From a virus: a stretch of 64,000 nt of DNA. The stretch covers positions 1-64,000 of IMG/VR virus record IMGVR_UViG_3300023179_000040, one strand, 5' to 3'. Positions 43,901-53,153 of this stretch are shown piece by piece. Below the pieces are notes generated by a model. The model searched no databases and was not told the DNA's origin. It saw only the letters and a program-made list of their open reading frames with translations. Position 1 is the first letter of the stretch; each line of letters opens with the position of its first letter. The translations under genes were made by a program, and so were the position numbers.

Positions 43901-44243
43901 AGGAGTTATGACTTTTGATTATGATGCCTATAGTGTTCCAGACAGATTTTTAGTTTTTGCTGTGCCGTTAGATAGTAGATTAAACGATGTTTTACTATTT
44001 GATAGTAGATATAGAGGAGCAGCAACTTGCGGCTATGCAGATAGTATAAGTGGAACGGGAAGAGGCTCAGTTAATTTAAATAAGCCAGATGGATGTACAT
44101 ACATTAAGGTTATAGTAGAAGCCCCATGCGAGGGAACAGCTTGGGAATATGCCTTATCTTGTCCACAAAGAACATTTACTACCGTGAGTAGCACCCCTAC
44201 TGTTACCCCAACTATAACACCAACCCCATCCTCATTACCTTAA
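40902..44243 (+). CDS. large repetitive fibre protein (1113 aa)
   Basis: Residues 1-250 hold Ig-like units with bracketing cysteines (ITLLAKNLIPGHIYKTTYTL). Residues 265-855 contain at least seven Gly-rich repeats of about 45 residues, of the type GGSGYTVGDYVTTxGxGG, xAxIKITSVxxxGxIxxxxV and NGGYxFxxxPT. These repeats are frequent in phage fibre stalks and may form a beta-solenoid or beta-prism shaft. Pro/Thr linkers precede residues 890 and the C-terminus (PTVTPTITPTPSSLP), which ends without a tip domain. The end looks like a broken linker. Confidence 0.7.
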   Translation: MPNPTIQFDFRNYVPDQSLGAGTFTLESKDCVSDTLIITLLAKNLIPGHIYKTTYTLLNPSENTCIDAGTFFNPSSSDLYASSSSQNLATTAKIKCSGRYVISATIIDMTEGFGQTGSSQTVLQCGTNDASFFVEIIDSDIESPIDSTDDIIKLGLCDNPLPLIGLIKNAERGKAYKYRFYDNPVNSIAFENQSGIIYAGDNTQNFNSKIALSGNPYAFVYAEVQDLDTKIIKNSQPVLLQCYQTNPCSVVLPTGVNVSYGIPTYKECRPMGCTAASLVKLNGGSNFTVGDKVAFGGGSAPCIVQIDKVGIGYESIKTFGGGSGIKVGTMLTLGGGSLIKVQSVGLTNDSVNSLTSCGGFGVGDLLTTVGGDGDGVIIKVLATGLNGSISSFNVLNGGYGFTYAPTGVKAITGNGSCASASFNMNNGTIPYAGGLTNDSFSIYGGIGYQFGQILRVDGQGGEGAKVEVISLSLTQNSISLSGGSGYTVGDYVTTSGCGGKDALIKITSVSSGGAILDWEVENGGYDFECVPTALIRLSGNGSGGSITGSNCCWALPSEGGITKESISGIIGDGPGYTVGEKIYLQGGGGSGGIIVVTKVDANGNILDFAIEGSGCCYTSTPLFFDENGATIVPTPTINFSKLIENPIVVIDSGSGYGDANNPLVIRDDATGTIIANPGLTILDFTQNIPLGPNGPIVIINAGSFPPPDSPISPPEPIPSDLNICCIETSYTQPLRGSIVCSGSITKDVVSNLIGKSGFALNEKIYVESANGGNGAGGVIQVTAVSGNIITDFVVYNGGCYYSDPIALRKSNGSIITNVIIDYDALTGSPITVIDPGDIKGNGCTSCCETITGYGICPDPEDIVFFDHLQPDYGPPRTPTPTPTVSLTPSPTPPVLCNDIQSAGGQNVTSITKIINAAVAGQNYLIIKDVDGLSKNTVVNADGIPAGTYITEIINWFSDFDNRVVNKKIFLSNAITKNISTNTDLNLYFVDIRLIQVPYWPGVMTFDYDAYSVPDRFLVFAVPLDSRLNDVLLFDSRYRGAATCGYADSISGTGRGSVNLNKPDGCTYIKVIVEAPCEGTAWEYALSCPQRTFTTVSSTPTVTPTITPTPSSLP

Positions 44244-44250
44244 TTAAGCC

Positions 44251-45444
44251 ATGAATCCAAACTATTTATTATTTAAAGTATCTGTTTTACAACATGCTAC
44301 AGAAGGAACTAATTGTTCCTATGCTGAAGATATATTGACGGTTGTTTGTAATCCTCAACCAACACCAACATGTACTAATACTCCAACATCTAGCAATACT
44401 CCTACACCAACTCCATCTATCACTGCTACAGCTACAGTAACACCATCTATCACTCCTACTATAAGTATAACTCCATCGATTACTGCTACTGTTAGTTTAA
44501 CACCATCTATAACTCCTACTAATACTCAAACACCTACTCCTACAACAACACCGACTCCAACACTACCTCCAGTCATTCCACCACTACAGAGCATATCTAT
44601 TGATAATGATCTAGTTTGGTTATTCAACACTAACGAATATCCTGTTTTGATTCAATCTCAAAGATCAGATACTAATGGAATGTCTTGGCAAGATATTGGC
44701 CCGTTTGTGAATGTTGTTGCAAATGGATCGTCGTCTATATTCTATAACGGCGATACTAATACAAAGTATAGATCCAGAGCATTTTCTCTAGGCGCAGGAA
44801 CCTTATCTAGCCCATGGTCTAATGTATATATCTATACCAATCCAGATGCTATAGCTGCACCTATTATTAATTATGACTTTAATACCTCATATTTATATAT
44901 TTTTAATGTTAATGATGTTTTAGTAAATATGATCATTGAAAAATCTGAAGATGGTATAGTTTGGCAATATGCATTGAGTACATCAGAAAGTATAAATGCT
45001 AACACTAATAAGTCTTTTACAATATCAGGAACTCCTTATACTAAATTCAGAGCTTTATATTTTAGTGCTGGTTTAGGATATTCGGTCAGCTCATGGAGTT
45101 ATACTGATCTAATTCTACCAACACCGACTTCAACACGAACTCCGACTCCTACTATTACTCCAACTAGTACTTCTAATTTTATTAATAGCTTAACAATATT
45201 GTCTGGATCTAACTATATTTCTGGTAATGGATTAACTTTTAGTGGTAATACAGGAGATAGAATTGAATATATAGCACAAAATGGGTATGATTTACCATCC
45301 ACTATGAATATTAGTGTTGGTGGTATTATCAAAGCCACAGTAATATTCCCAGCATCAATTTATAATAATAAATTATTTAAAGTTACTATTAGCGGTATTC
45401 CATATATAGGCAATTTTATTGCTGGAAATATTAATTTTATTTAA
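44251..45444 (+). CDS. Pro/Thr-linked fibre protein with truncated Ig start (397 aa)
   Basis: Residues 1-32 look like the final strands of an Ig-like domain (LLFKVSVLQHATEGTNCSYA, ending TVVC), with the first half missing. A Pro/Thr linker (35-112) leads to two similar beta domains (about residues 115-200 and 205-290; LVWLFNTNEYPVLIQSQRSD and LYIFNVNDVLVNMIIEKSED). A second linker and a C-terminal domain (residues 310-397) end in a GNFIAGNINF type. That last domain is also found at the C-terminus of the next gene. Start weak (no good ribosome site). Confidence 0.6.
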   Translation: MNPNYLLFKVSVLQHATEGTNCSYAEDILTVVCNPQPTPTCTNTPTSSNTPTPTPSITATATVTPSITPTISITPSITATVSLTPSITPTNTQTPTPTTTPTPTLPPVIPPLQSISIDNDLVWLFNTNEYPVLIQSQRSDTNGMSWQDIGPFVNVVANGSSSIFYNGDTNTKYRSRAFSLGAGTLSSPWSNVYIYTNPDAIAAPIINYDFNTSYLYIFNVNDVLVNMIIEKSEDGIVWQYALSTSESINANTNKSFTISGTPYTKFRALYFSAGLGYSVSSWSYTDLILPTPTSTRTPTPTITPTSTSNFINSLTILSGSNYISGNGLTFSGNTGDRIEYIAQNGYDLPSTMNISVGGIIKATVIFPASIYNNKLFKVTISGIPYIGNFIAGNINFI

Positions 45445-45460
45445 TTAAAGGAAATAATTC

Positions 45461-47566
45461 ATGGTATATCCTACTGGAAATAATAGTGCAAATTATAATT
45501 CTTGTGCTAATTGGGATGGTTCGATAAATGGCAATGTTACTACTGTTGGAAGTAATGGTGGGCCATCTGCTTATGGTACTTATGACCAGAGCGGTAACGT
45601 TAATGAATGCGTTATATCATCAAACCAAAGTTATTTGTTCGGTGGTGATTTTAATGACCCCGATTTCTATTTATCTGCTGCTGCTGCAACTCCAGTAGCA
45701 CCATTTGCTACATATACATTAGGATCTCCTAGCATGGGTTTTCGTTTAGCGTCATTATTAGACATTTATAGCTATAGTAGTTTTGTTGCGGTAGGAGATG
45801 CATCTAATCTTAATAATATCTATGGATGTGGATTTGTCCCTTATGCCTATAAAATAGGTCAATATACAGTAACTGTTTGTGAATATGTTGAGTTTTTAAA
45901 TTCTATAGCAAAAACAGATACTAATAAAGTATATGATATTAATATGGCTAGTGATAGATGCGGGATATTAAGATCTGGAACACCTGGTAATTATATATAT
46001 GATATTCGCTCCACATATGCTAATAAACCAGTTGTTTATGTTAGTGTTATGAATATGTTGAGATATTGTAATTGGCTACACAATAGAAAGCTATCTGGTA
46101 CACAGGATGAAACTACAACAGAGGACGGTGCATATTATATATCGCCGCTCGCAGTAATTCAACAAAGACCTAATCCCCTGTATAGACTGCCAACAGTAAA
46201 TGAATGGCATAAAGCAGCTTATTACAAGGGTGGTGGTACTAACGCTGGTTATTGGACTTATGCTACTCAAACAGACACAGCCCCAATATGTGTAACGGCA
46301 AATTCCAATGGCGATGGACCTTTCTTGTCCAATTATATATGCTCTTATGTTGTTCCTGGTCCTACTCCAACACCTACTAATACCGTAACACCATCAGAAA
46401 CACCAACAAATACTCCTACGCCAACTGTTACTCCAACCAACACAATCACTCCGACAGTCACCCCAACTAATACCGTAACACGAACAAATACTCCAACACC
46501 TACTGTTACTCCAACTGTTACTCCAACCAACACAATCACTCCGACAGTCACCCCAACTAATACAAGAACTCCAACCGTTACTCCTACTAATACCGTAACA
46601 CCATCAGAAACACCAACAAATACTCCTACGCCAACTGTTACTCCAACCAACACAATCACTCCGACAGTCACCCCAACTAATACCGTAACACCAACAGTGA
46701 CAAAAACACCTACTCATACTCCAAGAATAACGAGCACACCAACACCGTCACCAACCAAACCTGTACCCCCCACAATGATTACTCAAAAACTTCAATTTGT
46801 TAAATATTTAGGACAATCTGATATAGAAATATCTTCATTATCCAGTAATATATTGAATCAAATAGACACTATATACTATATTGACAATCAATCTTCATGG
46901 CTCTCATGGAGTGCTAACGGAATCAATAGTTTAAGCTCTTTACAAAGATATAAAACATATTTAATTATTAGCAAAAATAGTAATCCTAATTATAGTCTAT
47001 ATAGCAATACAGATATATTGGATTCAACATCATTTACTATTCTTAATAAAAATATTTCTATAGAAACTTATCGAGGACATAGCTCTTTGATTATTAATAA
47101 TGCATCATGGAAGAATAATATTAATAAAATTATAGGATTAAATAGCACTAGTTCGTCGTATATTAGTTGGGATTCATTAATACCAGCTAATCTGAATAGT
47201 CTAATGTCTTTAGAACCGAATAATGGATATATCTTTTTTGCAAATACAACACCCATAGTATTATGGTCAGAGACTTTAAGATCAATTAATAATTGGACAT
47301 ATAGATATAATAATTTTTTGTCTTTAAGATTCATACCTAATACATTTGAATCCACCATAGAACTATCTGTACCAATGGTGGACACTTTAGATCTTCCTTC
47401 TGTTGGAACACCAGCTCCACTACCGTCTACTTGTGTAGTAACCAGAAATGGTAGTAAAATTGGAGATTTACTATTTATACCAGCATATAATGGTAAAAAT
47501 ATAACAGCTATTATCAGTGGAATATCATATTCATCCACTATTAATAATGGTCAAATTAATTTTTAA
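45461..47566 (+). CDS. fibre protein with apparently permuted FGE/C-type-lectin-like domain (701 aa)
   Basis: Residues 15-97 match the second half of a formylglycine-generating-enzyme (SUMF1)-like domain ([18 protein letters not shown], ending MGFRLAS). Residues 105-285 match the first half ([20 protein letters not shown], then [15 protein letters not shown]). So the order is reversed. AAAGGAAATAATTC is a strong ribosome site, so the start is real. A Pro/Thr linker (about 300-437) follows, then two related domains of about 75 residues, and the C-terminal domain shared with the gene before. No active-site claim is made; the fold is probably used for binding. Confidence 0.65.
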   Translation: MVYPTGNNSANYNSCANWDGSINGNVTTVGSNGGPSAYGTYDQSGNVNECVISSNQSYLFGGDFNDPDFYLSAAAATPVAPFATYTLGSPSMGFRLASLLDIYSYSSFVAVGDASNLNNIYGCGFVPYAYKIGQYTVTVCEYVEFLNSIAKTDTNKVYDINMASDRCGILRSGTPGNYIYDIRSTYANKPVVYVSVMNMLRYCNWLHNRKLSGTQDETTTEDGAYYISPLAVIQQRPNPLYRLPTVNEWHKAAYYKGGGTNAGYWTYATQTDTAPICVTANSNGDGPFLSNYICSYVVPGPTPTPTNTVTPSETPTNTPTPTVTPTNTITPTVTPTNTVTRTNTPTPTVTPTVTPTNTITPTVTPTNTRTPTVTPTNTVTPSETPTNTPTPTVTPTNTITPTVTPTNTVTPTVTKTPTHTPRITSTPTPSPTKPVPPTMITQKLQFVKYLGQSDIEISSLSSNILNQIDTIYYIDNQSSWLSWSANGINSLSSLQRYKTYLIISKNSNPNYSLYSNTDILDSTSFTILNKNISIETYRGHSSLIINNASWKNNINKIIGLNSTSSSYISWDSLIPANLNSLMSLEPNNGYIFFANTTPIVLWSETLRSINNWTYRYNNFLSLRFIPNTFESTIELSVPMVDTLDLPSVGTPAPLPSTCVVTRNGSKIGDLLFIPAYNGKNITAIISGISYSSTINNGQINF
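46507..46680 (+). repeat. 174-nt block identical to 49261-49434
   Basis: A stretch of the Pro/Thr-linker coding DNA that by eye is identical base for base in two different fibre genes. Because codon choice is free in such linkers, identity implies recent exchange. Confidence 0.8.
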
Positions 47567-47574
47567 TAACATCG

Positions 47575-47584
47575 GTGTATATTA
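47575..47584 (+). promoter_or_regulatory. candidate late promoter motif
   Basis: GTGTATATTA, identical to the copies at 12981 and 18473, 53 nt before the next gene. Confidence 0.55.
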
Positions 47585-47627
47585 CTATCGCTAACCATAT
47601 ATTCTTATATTATAAAGAGGCGCTAAA

Positions 47628-48701
47628 ATGTTGATTAATAATGAATTTGCTATAGAGAGATACAACGGTCAATATGCTCTAACTTTATTATCCGCTCCCG
47701 CAGGAATGGATAGTGCTACTCAGCAACAGTATACGTCTTTTATGAGTAATATTGTTACTATATATGGTAGTCAAAATGAACAAGGCGCTGTTCCTGTTTT
47801 TTTCAAAAATAGTTCTGGCGCCCCTAGTTCTAGTAGCACTCTTACTCAATTAGAATCTGGTCAAGAATATTATTTTATTTCCAAAAATACAGCAGTATTT
47901 CCATATGCTATTCCCGCTATCGGCGGACCAGCAACAGCGTCATGCCCCACTTTACCAACATGCTGCCCATATATTAATTTTACATCTAACAATGTTACAT
48001 TATCAGGGCCGCCAGAAAATATTTATGCTTATCTTACTGCTAATATTAGCGGATTAGAGCCAGGAAAAGAATATAGGTACTCTTTTGAATCAGTAGCGGC
48101 TAATTGGCCATCTAGAGTTAGTCCAATAAGTGGAACATTTATTCCTATGTCTTATAGCGATACTATTGATGCTGTATTTCGTTTTTGTCCAGAATCTGGT
48201 AATTGCACTGAATATTGGCAATATACTGCTGATACTAATCTTAACAAAGATTATAGTCAAAAAAATATTTTTTCATCTGTTAAAATCAAACTATATCCTA
48301 CAGAAGGATCAGATTGTGATGTTATGAGTGATATGGTAACTGTAAAGTGCAATAAATGTTTGCCTGGAGGATTATACTATAGACCCAAACCATCTATTGC
48401 TGGATCTCCAAAATTATCTTTAACCGCTGGATGTTGTGCTAATCCTATTCCTTTAACTATTAATATTACCGGGGCTGAACCAGGTAAAAATTATACTTTT
48501 AATGTACAAGCTTGGCCAGATACTGTAGCGGTTAGTCCAGCTACTGGTATTAGTAGTTTTGGTGATGGAACTGGTAAAATATTATCTATGGTTAGTATGA
48601 GCGGTATCCCTAGTAGTGTTGTTAAATTTGTATTAAATGATAATGTTACTGGAGAAAGTTTCGTTGATTTTACCAGTATAGTATGCAACTCTAGTTGTTA
48701 A
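47628..48701 (+). CDS. fibre protein with two Ig-like domains (357 aa)
   Basis: Residues 1-105 resemble the two 75-residue domains at the end of the preceding protein (AIERYNGQYALTLLSAPAGM, then LTQLESGQEYYFISKNTAVF). Residues 117-245 and 255-357 are Ig-like, each with an ANISGLEPGKEYRYSF or NITGAEPGKNYTFNV strand and closing Cys pairs (CNKC, CNSSC). AAGAGGCGCTAAA is its ribosome site. It probably belongs to the same surface structure. Confidence 0.6.
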   Translation: MLINNEFAIERYNGQYALTLLSAPAGMDSATQQQYTSFMSNIVTIYGSQNEQGAVPVFFKNSSGAPSSSSTLTQLESGQEYYFISKNTAVFPYAIPAIGGPATASCPTLPTCCPYINFTSNNVTLSGPPENIYAYLTANISGLEPGKEYRYSFESVAANWPSRVSPISGTFIPMSYSDTIDAVFRFCPESGNCTEYWQYTADTNLNKDYSQKNIFSSVKIKLYPTEGSDCDVMSDMVTVKCNKCLPGGLYYRPKPSIAGSPKLSLTAGCCANPIPLTINITGAEPGKNYTFNVQAWPDTVAVSPATGISSFGDGTGKILSMVSMSGIPSSVVKFVLNDNVTGESFVDFTSIVCNSSC

Positions 48702-48733
48702 TTTATAGGAATTTTAGTATCATAGGATAGAGT

Positions 48734-50878
48734 ATGCCATATGTTGTTCCTAGTCCAACGGTTACACCAACATCATCAGTTACTCCGTCTGTAACTCCTA
48801 CACATAGTATTACACCAACAGTTACACAGACCAATCGTATCAGATATCATAAAACTAATTTGCCAGATACTGTAAATATTGATTGTATTGATGATTGTAC
48901 AGTGCAAAATTTTACAGGATATGGATCTGATCGATCAGTATCATTGAGCTGGGAGCTTGATTCTTATTGCTCTAGTTTAGTTAAAAACTTTACTATAGAA
49001 TATAAATTATCTGGAGCATCAAGTTGGACTTTTTATAGTAATGCAACTAATACAGATAGAAGTATTATTGTAAATAATTTAATTAATAATTATGCATATA
49101 TTTTTAAATTATCTATGATTAGATATAGTAGTAGCGTATCTTCTAGCTATTGTAGCGTTGTAATATCTCCTTCTGAGTCAAAAACCCCCACACCAACCGT
49201 TACTCAAACAGTTACTCCAACACATAGTTTAACTCCATCTGTTACTCCAACTAACACAAGTACTCCAACTGTTACTCCAACCAACACAATCACTCCGACA
49301 GTCACCCCAACTAATACAAGAACTCCAACCGTTACTCCTACTAATACCGTAACACCATCAGAAACACCAACAAATACTCCTACGCCAACTGTTACTCCAA
49401 CCAACACAATCACTCCGACAGTCACCCCAACTAACACAAGTACTCCAACCGTTACTCCTACTAATACCGTAACACCATCAGAAACACCAACAAATACTCC
49501 TACGCCAACTGTTACTCCTACTAACACAGTAACTCCCACTAACACTGTTACCCCAACTAATACTGTGACTCCAACCAACACAATCACTCCGACAGTCACC
49601 CCAACTAACACAAGTACTCCAACCGTTACTCCTACTAATACCGTAACACCAACAAATGCTCCTACTAATACCGTAACACCAACAAATACTCCTACGCCAA
49701 CTGTTACTCCTACTAACACAGTAACTCCCACTAACACTGTTACCCCAACTAATACTGTGACTCCAACCAACACAAGTACTCCAATTGATACCGTAAAACC
49801 AACAAATACTCCAACACCTACAGTTACTCCAACACATAGTTTAACTCCATCTGTTACTCCAACTAACACAGCTACTCCAACTAACACAAGTACTCCAACT
49901 GTTACTCCTACTAATACCGTAACACCATCAGAAACACCAATGCCGCCGCCATCACAAACTCCAATCCTCGAGTTTCCAACTCCTACGCCGCAGGCACCAC
50001 AACCTCCGGTGCCGGTGCCGTGCGACTGTACTTTGCCACAAAGTATTAATCAATATTATATATATGACAGCAATGGTAACCCAGCTCCAAATTCTTTTGC
50101 CGAATTATATAGTAAGTGTACTGTTTATGCTGCAGGAGGATTTGCACGGTGTGAGTTTGTCGGATTTCCTTGTCATTATTTTGGTGATGATGTAGGGTTA
50201 AATGGCGGAGATTGTATATTAAAATGGACATACGGATATTTAGATACTAAAATAGGTTCTACATTTTTAGCCAGAGGTATATTCAGTATGACTTTTGAAG
50301 GATATAGCTTAAGTAAAATTAAAATATATGAGTGTACCGGGAAAACCTGGACAGATGTTTCTGAACAAGCATTGTCACCCGAATTTGGTAGTACTGTTCC
50401 TTTTATTAATGGGTGGTGGTGGAATGATTTTGAAAGACCATCTGCTGCTCCGGGAGGTGATGTATCTCCACCGATTACTATTCCGTTAACGCCGCCGTGC
50501 TGCGTGCCCAATGCTCCTTGTGATGGTGATTGCTATAATCTTTTCGGAGCGTCAATTTGTGACGATTGTCCACCAGGATATACTAATAATGGAATGAATT
50601 GTAATTATCCATGTATTAAAAATTGTGAATGTTGTTTATGTGATATTCCGAATAATAATCTTGTTTCAGTAAGTATAGAAGAATTTAATTTAAGTAATGG
50701 ACCAGAAGTATGCGTTTCAGATATTGAATTATTTACAAGTCCTTCCGGATCAGGTACTATTTATTGTGGTCATGCTTTAGATCTAAATGCCTTTTCCATT
50801 ATTTGGACAGATTCTGGTAATACAGACTCTAATGGGAATAGTGTATATGATGTTATGAAAACAAAAAAATATGTATAA
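48734..50878 (+). CDS. Pro/Thr stalk protein with FN3, tip and Cys-rich modules (714 aa)
   Basis: Residues 50-140 look like a fibronectin type III domain ([20 protein letters not shown], then [18 protein letters not shown]). Residues 150-430 are a long Pro/Thr stalk ([14 protein letters not shown] type). A tip domain follows (about 435-580; CDCTLPQ, then [20 protein letters not shown]). The last part has an EGF-like Cys-rich segment ([20 protein letters not shown]). It ends 8 nt into the next gene. Domain order suggests a stalk with receptor-binding tip. Confidence 0.65.
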   Translation: MPYVVPSPTVTPTSSVTPSVTPTHSITPTVTQTNRIRYHKTNLPDTVNIDCIDDCTVQNFTGYGSDRSVSLSWELDSYCSSLVKNFTIEYKLSGASSWTFYSNATNTDRSIIVNNLINNYAYIFKLSMIRYSSSVSSSYCSVVISPSESKTPTPTVTQTVTPTHSLTPSVTPTNTSTPTVTPTNTITPTVTPTNTRTPTVTPTNTVTPSETPTNTPTPTVTPTNTITPTVTPTNTSTPTVTPTNTVTPSETPTNTPTPTVTPTNTVTPTNTVTPTNTVTPTNTITPTVTPTNTSTPTVTPTNTVTPTNAPTNTVTPTNTPTPTVTPTNTVTPTNTVTPTNTVTPTNTSTPIDTVKPTNTPTPTVTPTHSLTPSVTPTNTATPTNTSTPTVTPTNTVTPSETPMPPPSQTPILEFPTPTPQAPQPPVPVPCDCTLPQSINQYYIYDSNGNPAPNSFAELYSKCTVYAAGGFARCEFVGFPCHYFGDDVGLNGGDCILKWTYGYLDTKIGSTFLARGIFSMTFEGYSLSKIKIYECTGKTWTDVSEQALSPEFGSTVPFINGWWWNDFERPSAAPGGDVSPPITIPLTPPCCVPNAPCDGDCYNLFGASICDDCPPGYTNNGMNCNYPCIKNCECCLCDIPNNNLVSVSIEEFNLSNGPEVCVSDIELFTSPSGSGTIYCGHALDLNAFSIIWTDSGNTDSNGNSVYDVMKTKKYV
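49261..49434 (+). repeat. 174-nt block identical to 46507-46680
   Basis: Partner of the block in the permuted-domain gene; inside the stalk region. Confidence 0.8.
49505..49692 (+). repeat. 188-nt block identical to 51992-52179
   Basis: Second identical linker block, shared with the fibre gene two positions downstream. Both copies are the same length and, by eye, base-identical. Confidence 0.8.
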
Positions 50879-51527
50879 TTTTAATTGTCAATTTAGAGAA
50901 TCCGATAATAGTCCTTGTATTTGTAAATATCAATCGTTAAAATTAGGACATATAGTAAAAACATCTTCACTATTTTGTAATCATGAATGTCCGAAAAATG
51001 TTTATGAACAAGGAGAAGAAGATAAAGAATTTTTAATAAAGTGTTTTAATAGAAGATATAATCATGAATTTATAAATAAAGTAATAAATAAATTTGCTAA
51101 ACAAACTAAACTTATAGTACCATCTATTTGGCCAGAAGTATTCCGCACTCTTTATGATATTTTGTCTCAAGAGTTATGGTTTGATGATATTGGGTTAACA
51201 GGATCCATAATAGTTGATGGAGTAGATAATCAAAAAGATATTGATATTGTAATAGGTATTAAAGACATAAATGAGTATATACAATGGTCAAAAAATAACT
51301 CATTACCAAACTACATTAATAATATTAAAACAGATTATTATCTTTATGCAACTCCTATGGATCAAGCCAAAGAAACTATTTGTGGATCGTTTTTTTTATC
51401 TTTATGGCCAAATAAAAAAATTATTTATACTAATGAATTATTTAAAAAAAATATAATTTTTCCAAATGATTATCAGGTATTTTATAATAATATTATCGAT
51501 CAACTTTTTTACAATATTGGTAAATAA
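50871..51527 (+). CDS. nucleotidyltransferase-like protein (218 aa)
   Basis: Centre has a GS-x(n)-DxD pattern ([20 protein letters not shown], about residues 110-129), the hallmark of the nucleotidyltransferase fold; the third acidic residue is not clear. N-terminal part is Cys-rich (residues 6-40; [18 protein letters not shown]). It stands between fibre genes and overlaps the preceding stop by 8 nt, so it is expressed with them. Function unknown; virion modification or a defence/toxin activity are speculative. Confidence 0.5.
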   Translation: MYNFNCQFRESDNSPCICKYQSLKLGHIVKTSSLFCNHECPKNVYEQGEEDKEFLIKCFNRRYNHEFINKVINKFAKQTKLIVPSIWPEVFRTLYDILSQELWFDDIGLTGSIIVDGVDNQKDIDIVIGIKDINEYIQWSKNNSLPNYINNIKTDYYLYATPMDQAKETICGSFFLSLWPNKKIIYTNELFKKNIIFPNDYQVFYNNIIDQLFYNIGK

Positions 51528-51601
51528 ATGATAATGTTTCCAAAGAGAGTATAATTTCTAACAGTGGGGATCTCAAGCTTTAATAACTATTTACATACAT
51601 A

Positions 51602-51611
51602 GTGTATATAA
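51602..51611 (+). promoter_or_regulatory. candidate late promoter motif
   Basis: GTGTATATAA, 39 nt before the next fibre gene. Confidence 0.5.
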
Positions 51612-51640
51612 TAGTAACTTTAAAAATTAATAAGTAATTT

Positions 51641-52807
51641 ATGATATTTAATAATACTAATTATATAGAATTTGCATATAACATTACTATTACCAATTTA
51701 ACAATCGGAGATGCCTATTCTATTAGTCTATCTTTGCTATCTGATTTTGCTCCAGAGCTAGCTTCTGTTAATCCTTCCACAATTTCTTTTATAGCTTCAG
51801 ATTACTATCAGAATATCTCTCTGCTAATAACTATGGATAAAAATGATCTACTAATACTAAAAATAGATAGCTTAAATACTACAAAAAATAAAAGAGATAT
51901 TGATAGTGTTTTTATTAAATGTAGTGAAAGAAATTTATGTTCTCCTAGACCAACAAAAACACCGACAGTCACCCCAACTAACACAAGTACTCCAACTGTT
52001 ACTCCTACTAACACAGTAACTCCCACTAACACTGTTACCCCAACTAATACTGTGACTCCAACCAACACAATCACTCCGACAGTCACCCCAACTAACACAA
52101 GTACTCCAACCGTTACTCCTACTAATACCGTAACACCAACAAATGCTCCTACTAATACCGTAACACCAACAAATACTCCACCTCTTTACACCACGCCGCC
52201 GCCACCTTGTTATTGCAGATCTAATTGCACAATAAGCATGCCGGAGCCAGAAGGCAGCGAATCATGGAATTGGACGTTTTATTCTCAAGCGTTCTTAAAT
52301 ACGACGCCGCAATCATTTTCACTGCAATCTGCTTACCAAGATTATTTGAGCGGATGTACCTACGTTTGGGTTTATTCGCACAGGCAGACGCTTGGCATTG
52401 ATGATTTGTTCGTAGATGGGTGCCAAGCAAACGTTGGAGTGAACTTGCCAGGCAAAGGCTTTACTGGATTGTTGGGAATCGGGCGCGTCAAATTTCAATA
52501 TCGTCTGATGCTATGCCAAGACAACGTGTTTTTTGACATTACAGAAGACGCGCTAAGCGCGTGCGGTTATTCGGGCAGCACTCCTCAAAACGGGCCTCCA
52601 TATACTAATCTTGTTTCGTCAAATTGTTTGAGCGGGGAGTATATGTGGTGGCAAACTAGCCAGGAGTCTGGTTTTGCCAGCGTTTCGGACGAGTTTTTGT
52701 ACAAACGGTCGTGGTGTGACGGTAGCGTAGTGCTTGCACCAGAACGGCCGCCGTCGCCAGTAGGCACGCTCGATGTTGTTCCGACCCTTAATTGCGCAAA
52801 CCCCTAG
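51641..52807 (+). CDS. Ig-like/Pro-Thr stalk protein with foreign-looking tip (388 aa)
   Basis: Residues 1-105 are Ig-like (NITITNLTIGDAYSISLSLL, ending VFIKC). Residues 106-185 are a Pro/Thr stalk, mostly the block shared with the 48734 gene. Residues 186-388 are a tip domain encoded by DNA clearly richer in GC (about half GC in sampled stretches) than its neighbours. The motif FQYRLMLCQDNVFFDITEDA matches [20 protein letters not shown] of the 48734 tip, so the tips are related. The gene ends at a TAG; a homologous linker continues in frame beyond it. Confidence 0.65.
   Translation: MIFNNTNYIEFAYNITITNLTIGDAYSISLSLLSDFAPELASVNPSTISFIASDYYQNISLLITMDKNDLLILKIDSLNTTKNKRDIDSVFIKCSERNLCSPRPTKTPTVTPTNTSTPTVTPTNTVTPTNTVTPTNTVTPTNTITPTVTPTNTSTPTVTPTNTVTPTNAPTNTVTPTNTPPLYTTPPPPCYCRSNCTISMPEPEGSESWNWTFYSQAFLNTTPQSFSLQSAYQDYLSGCTYVWVYSHRQTLGIDDLFVDGCQANVGVNLPGKGFTGLLGIGRVKFQYRLMLCQDNVFFDITEDALSACGYSGSTPQNGPPYTNLVSSNCLSGEYMWWQTSQESGFASVSDEFLYKRSWCDGSVVLAPERPPSPVGTLDVVPTLNCANP
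51992..52179 (+). repeat. 188-nt block identical to 49505-49692
   Basis: Partner copy within this gene's stalk; it ends where the foreign-looking tip region begins. Confidence 0.8.
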
Positions 52808-52896
52808 CCGCTGCCATCACAAACTCCAATCCTCGCGTTTCCAACTCCAACACCAACCATTACGCCGACTACAACATACACAAATACGCCCGGGTG
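52808..52896 (+). pseudogene. in-frame remnant of a Pro/Thr linker after the TAG stop
   Basis: After the TAG at 52805-52807 the same frame continues PLPSQTPILAFPTPTPTITP to a TGA at 52894-52896. It corresponds to [16 protein letters not shown] in the 48734 protein. The remaining DNA to 53153 holds no convincing gene. Confidence 0.6.
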
Positions 52897-53076
52897 AGTT
52901 TAGTTCTTAATTTTGTCTTAAATCCGCTCAAAAGTGAAAATTTATTTTTAGTGGATCATATTTTATGTGCTTTTTGTGGATTTTTTAATCTATACTTTGT
53001 GCGTAATAAACTTGTTCCTTTTAAAGACTACTAGTAATAAGTGTTCCAATTTGCTCCTTTAAACAAGCTTAATATT

Positions 53077-53096
53077 TAATCATATATTTATGATTA
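53077..53096. other. perfect palindromic hairpin in an intergenic gap
   Basis: TAATCATA, TATT, TATGATTA forms an 8 bp stem. It lies upstream of the late promoter motif. It could be a weak terminator or a protein-binding site. In 52808-53153 (346 nt) I see only this, the linker remnant and the promoter motif. Confidence 0.45.
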
Positions 53097-53115
53097 GCTT
53101 ATTGACTATTAGCTT

Positions 53116-53125
53116 GGTGTATTCT
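53116..53125 (+). promoter_or_regulatory. candidate late promoter motif
   Basis: TTGGTGTATTCTAATA, 38 nt before the next gene. Confidence 0.5.
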
Positions 53126-53153
53126 AATATAGAGTACATTATGGGAGAATATT

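Noticed and set aside
45461-46340. Diversity-generating retroelement target
   Set aside because: No reverse transcriptase or template/variable repeat pair is visible in this window, so it stays an open question.
49204-49887. Long minus-strand Val/Gly-rich open frame opposite the stalk
   Set aside because: It is the mirror of the Pro/Thr codons, has no start context, and similar mirrors occur at 46345-46671 and 51808-52098.
46366-52190. Tandem short DNA repeats resembling a CRISPR array
   Set aside because: They are in-frame Pro/Thr linkers of open proteins with no conserved spacer length or cas genes.
52792-53034. 80-residue plus-strand open frame after the fibre gene
   Set aside because: It straddles the end of the tip and the linker remnant in a different frame, with no ribosome site or domain pattern.
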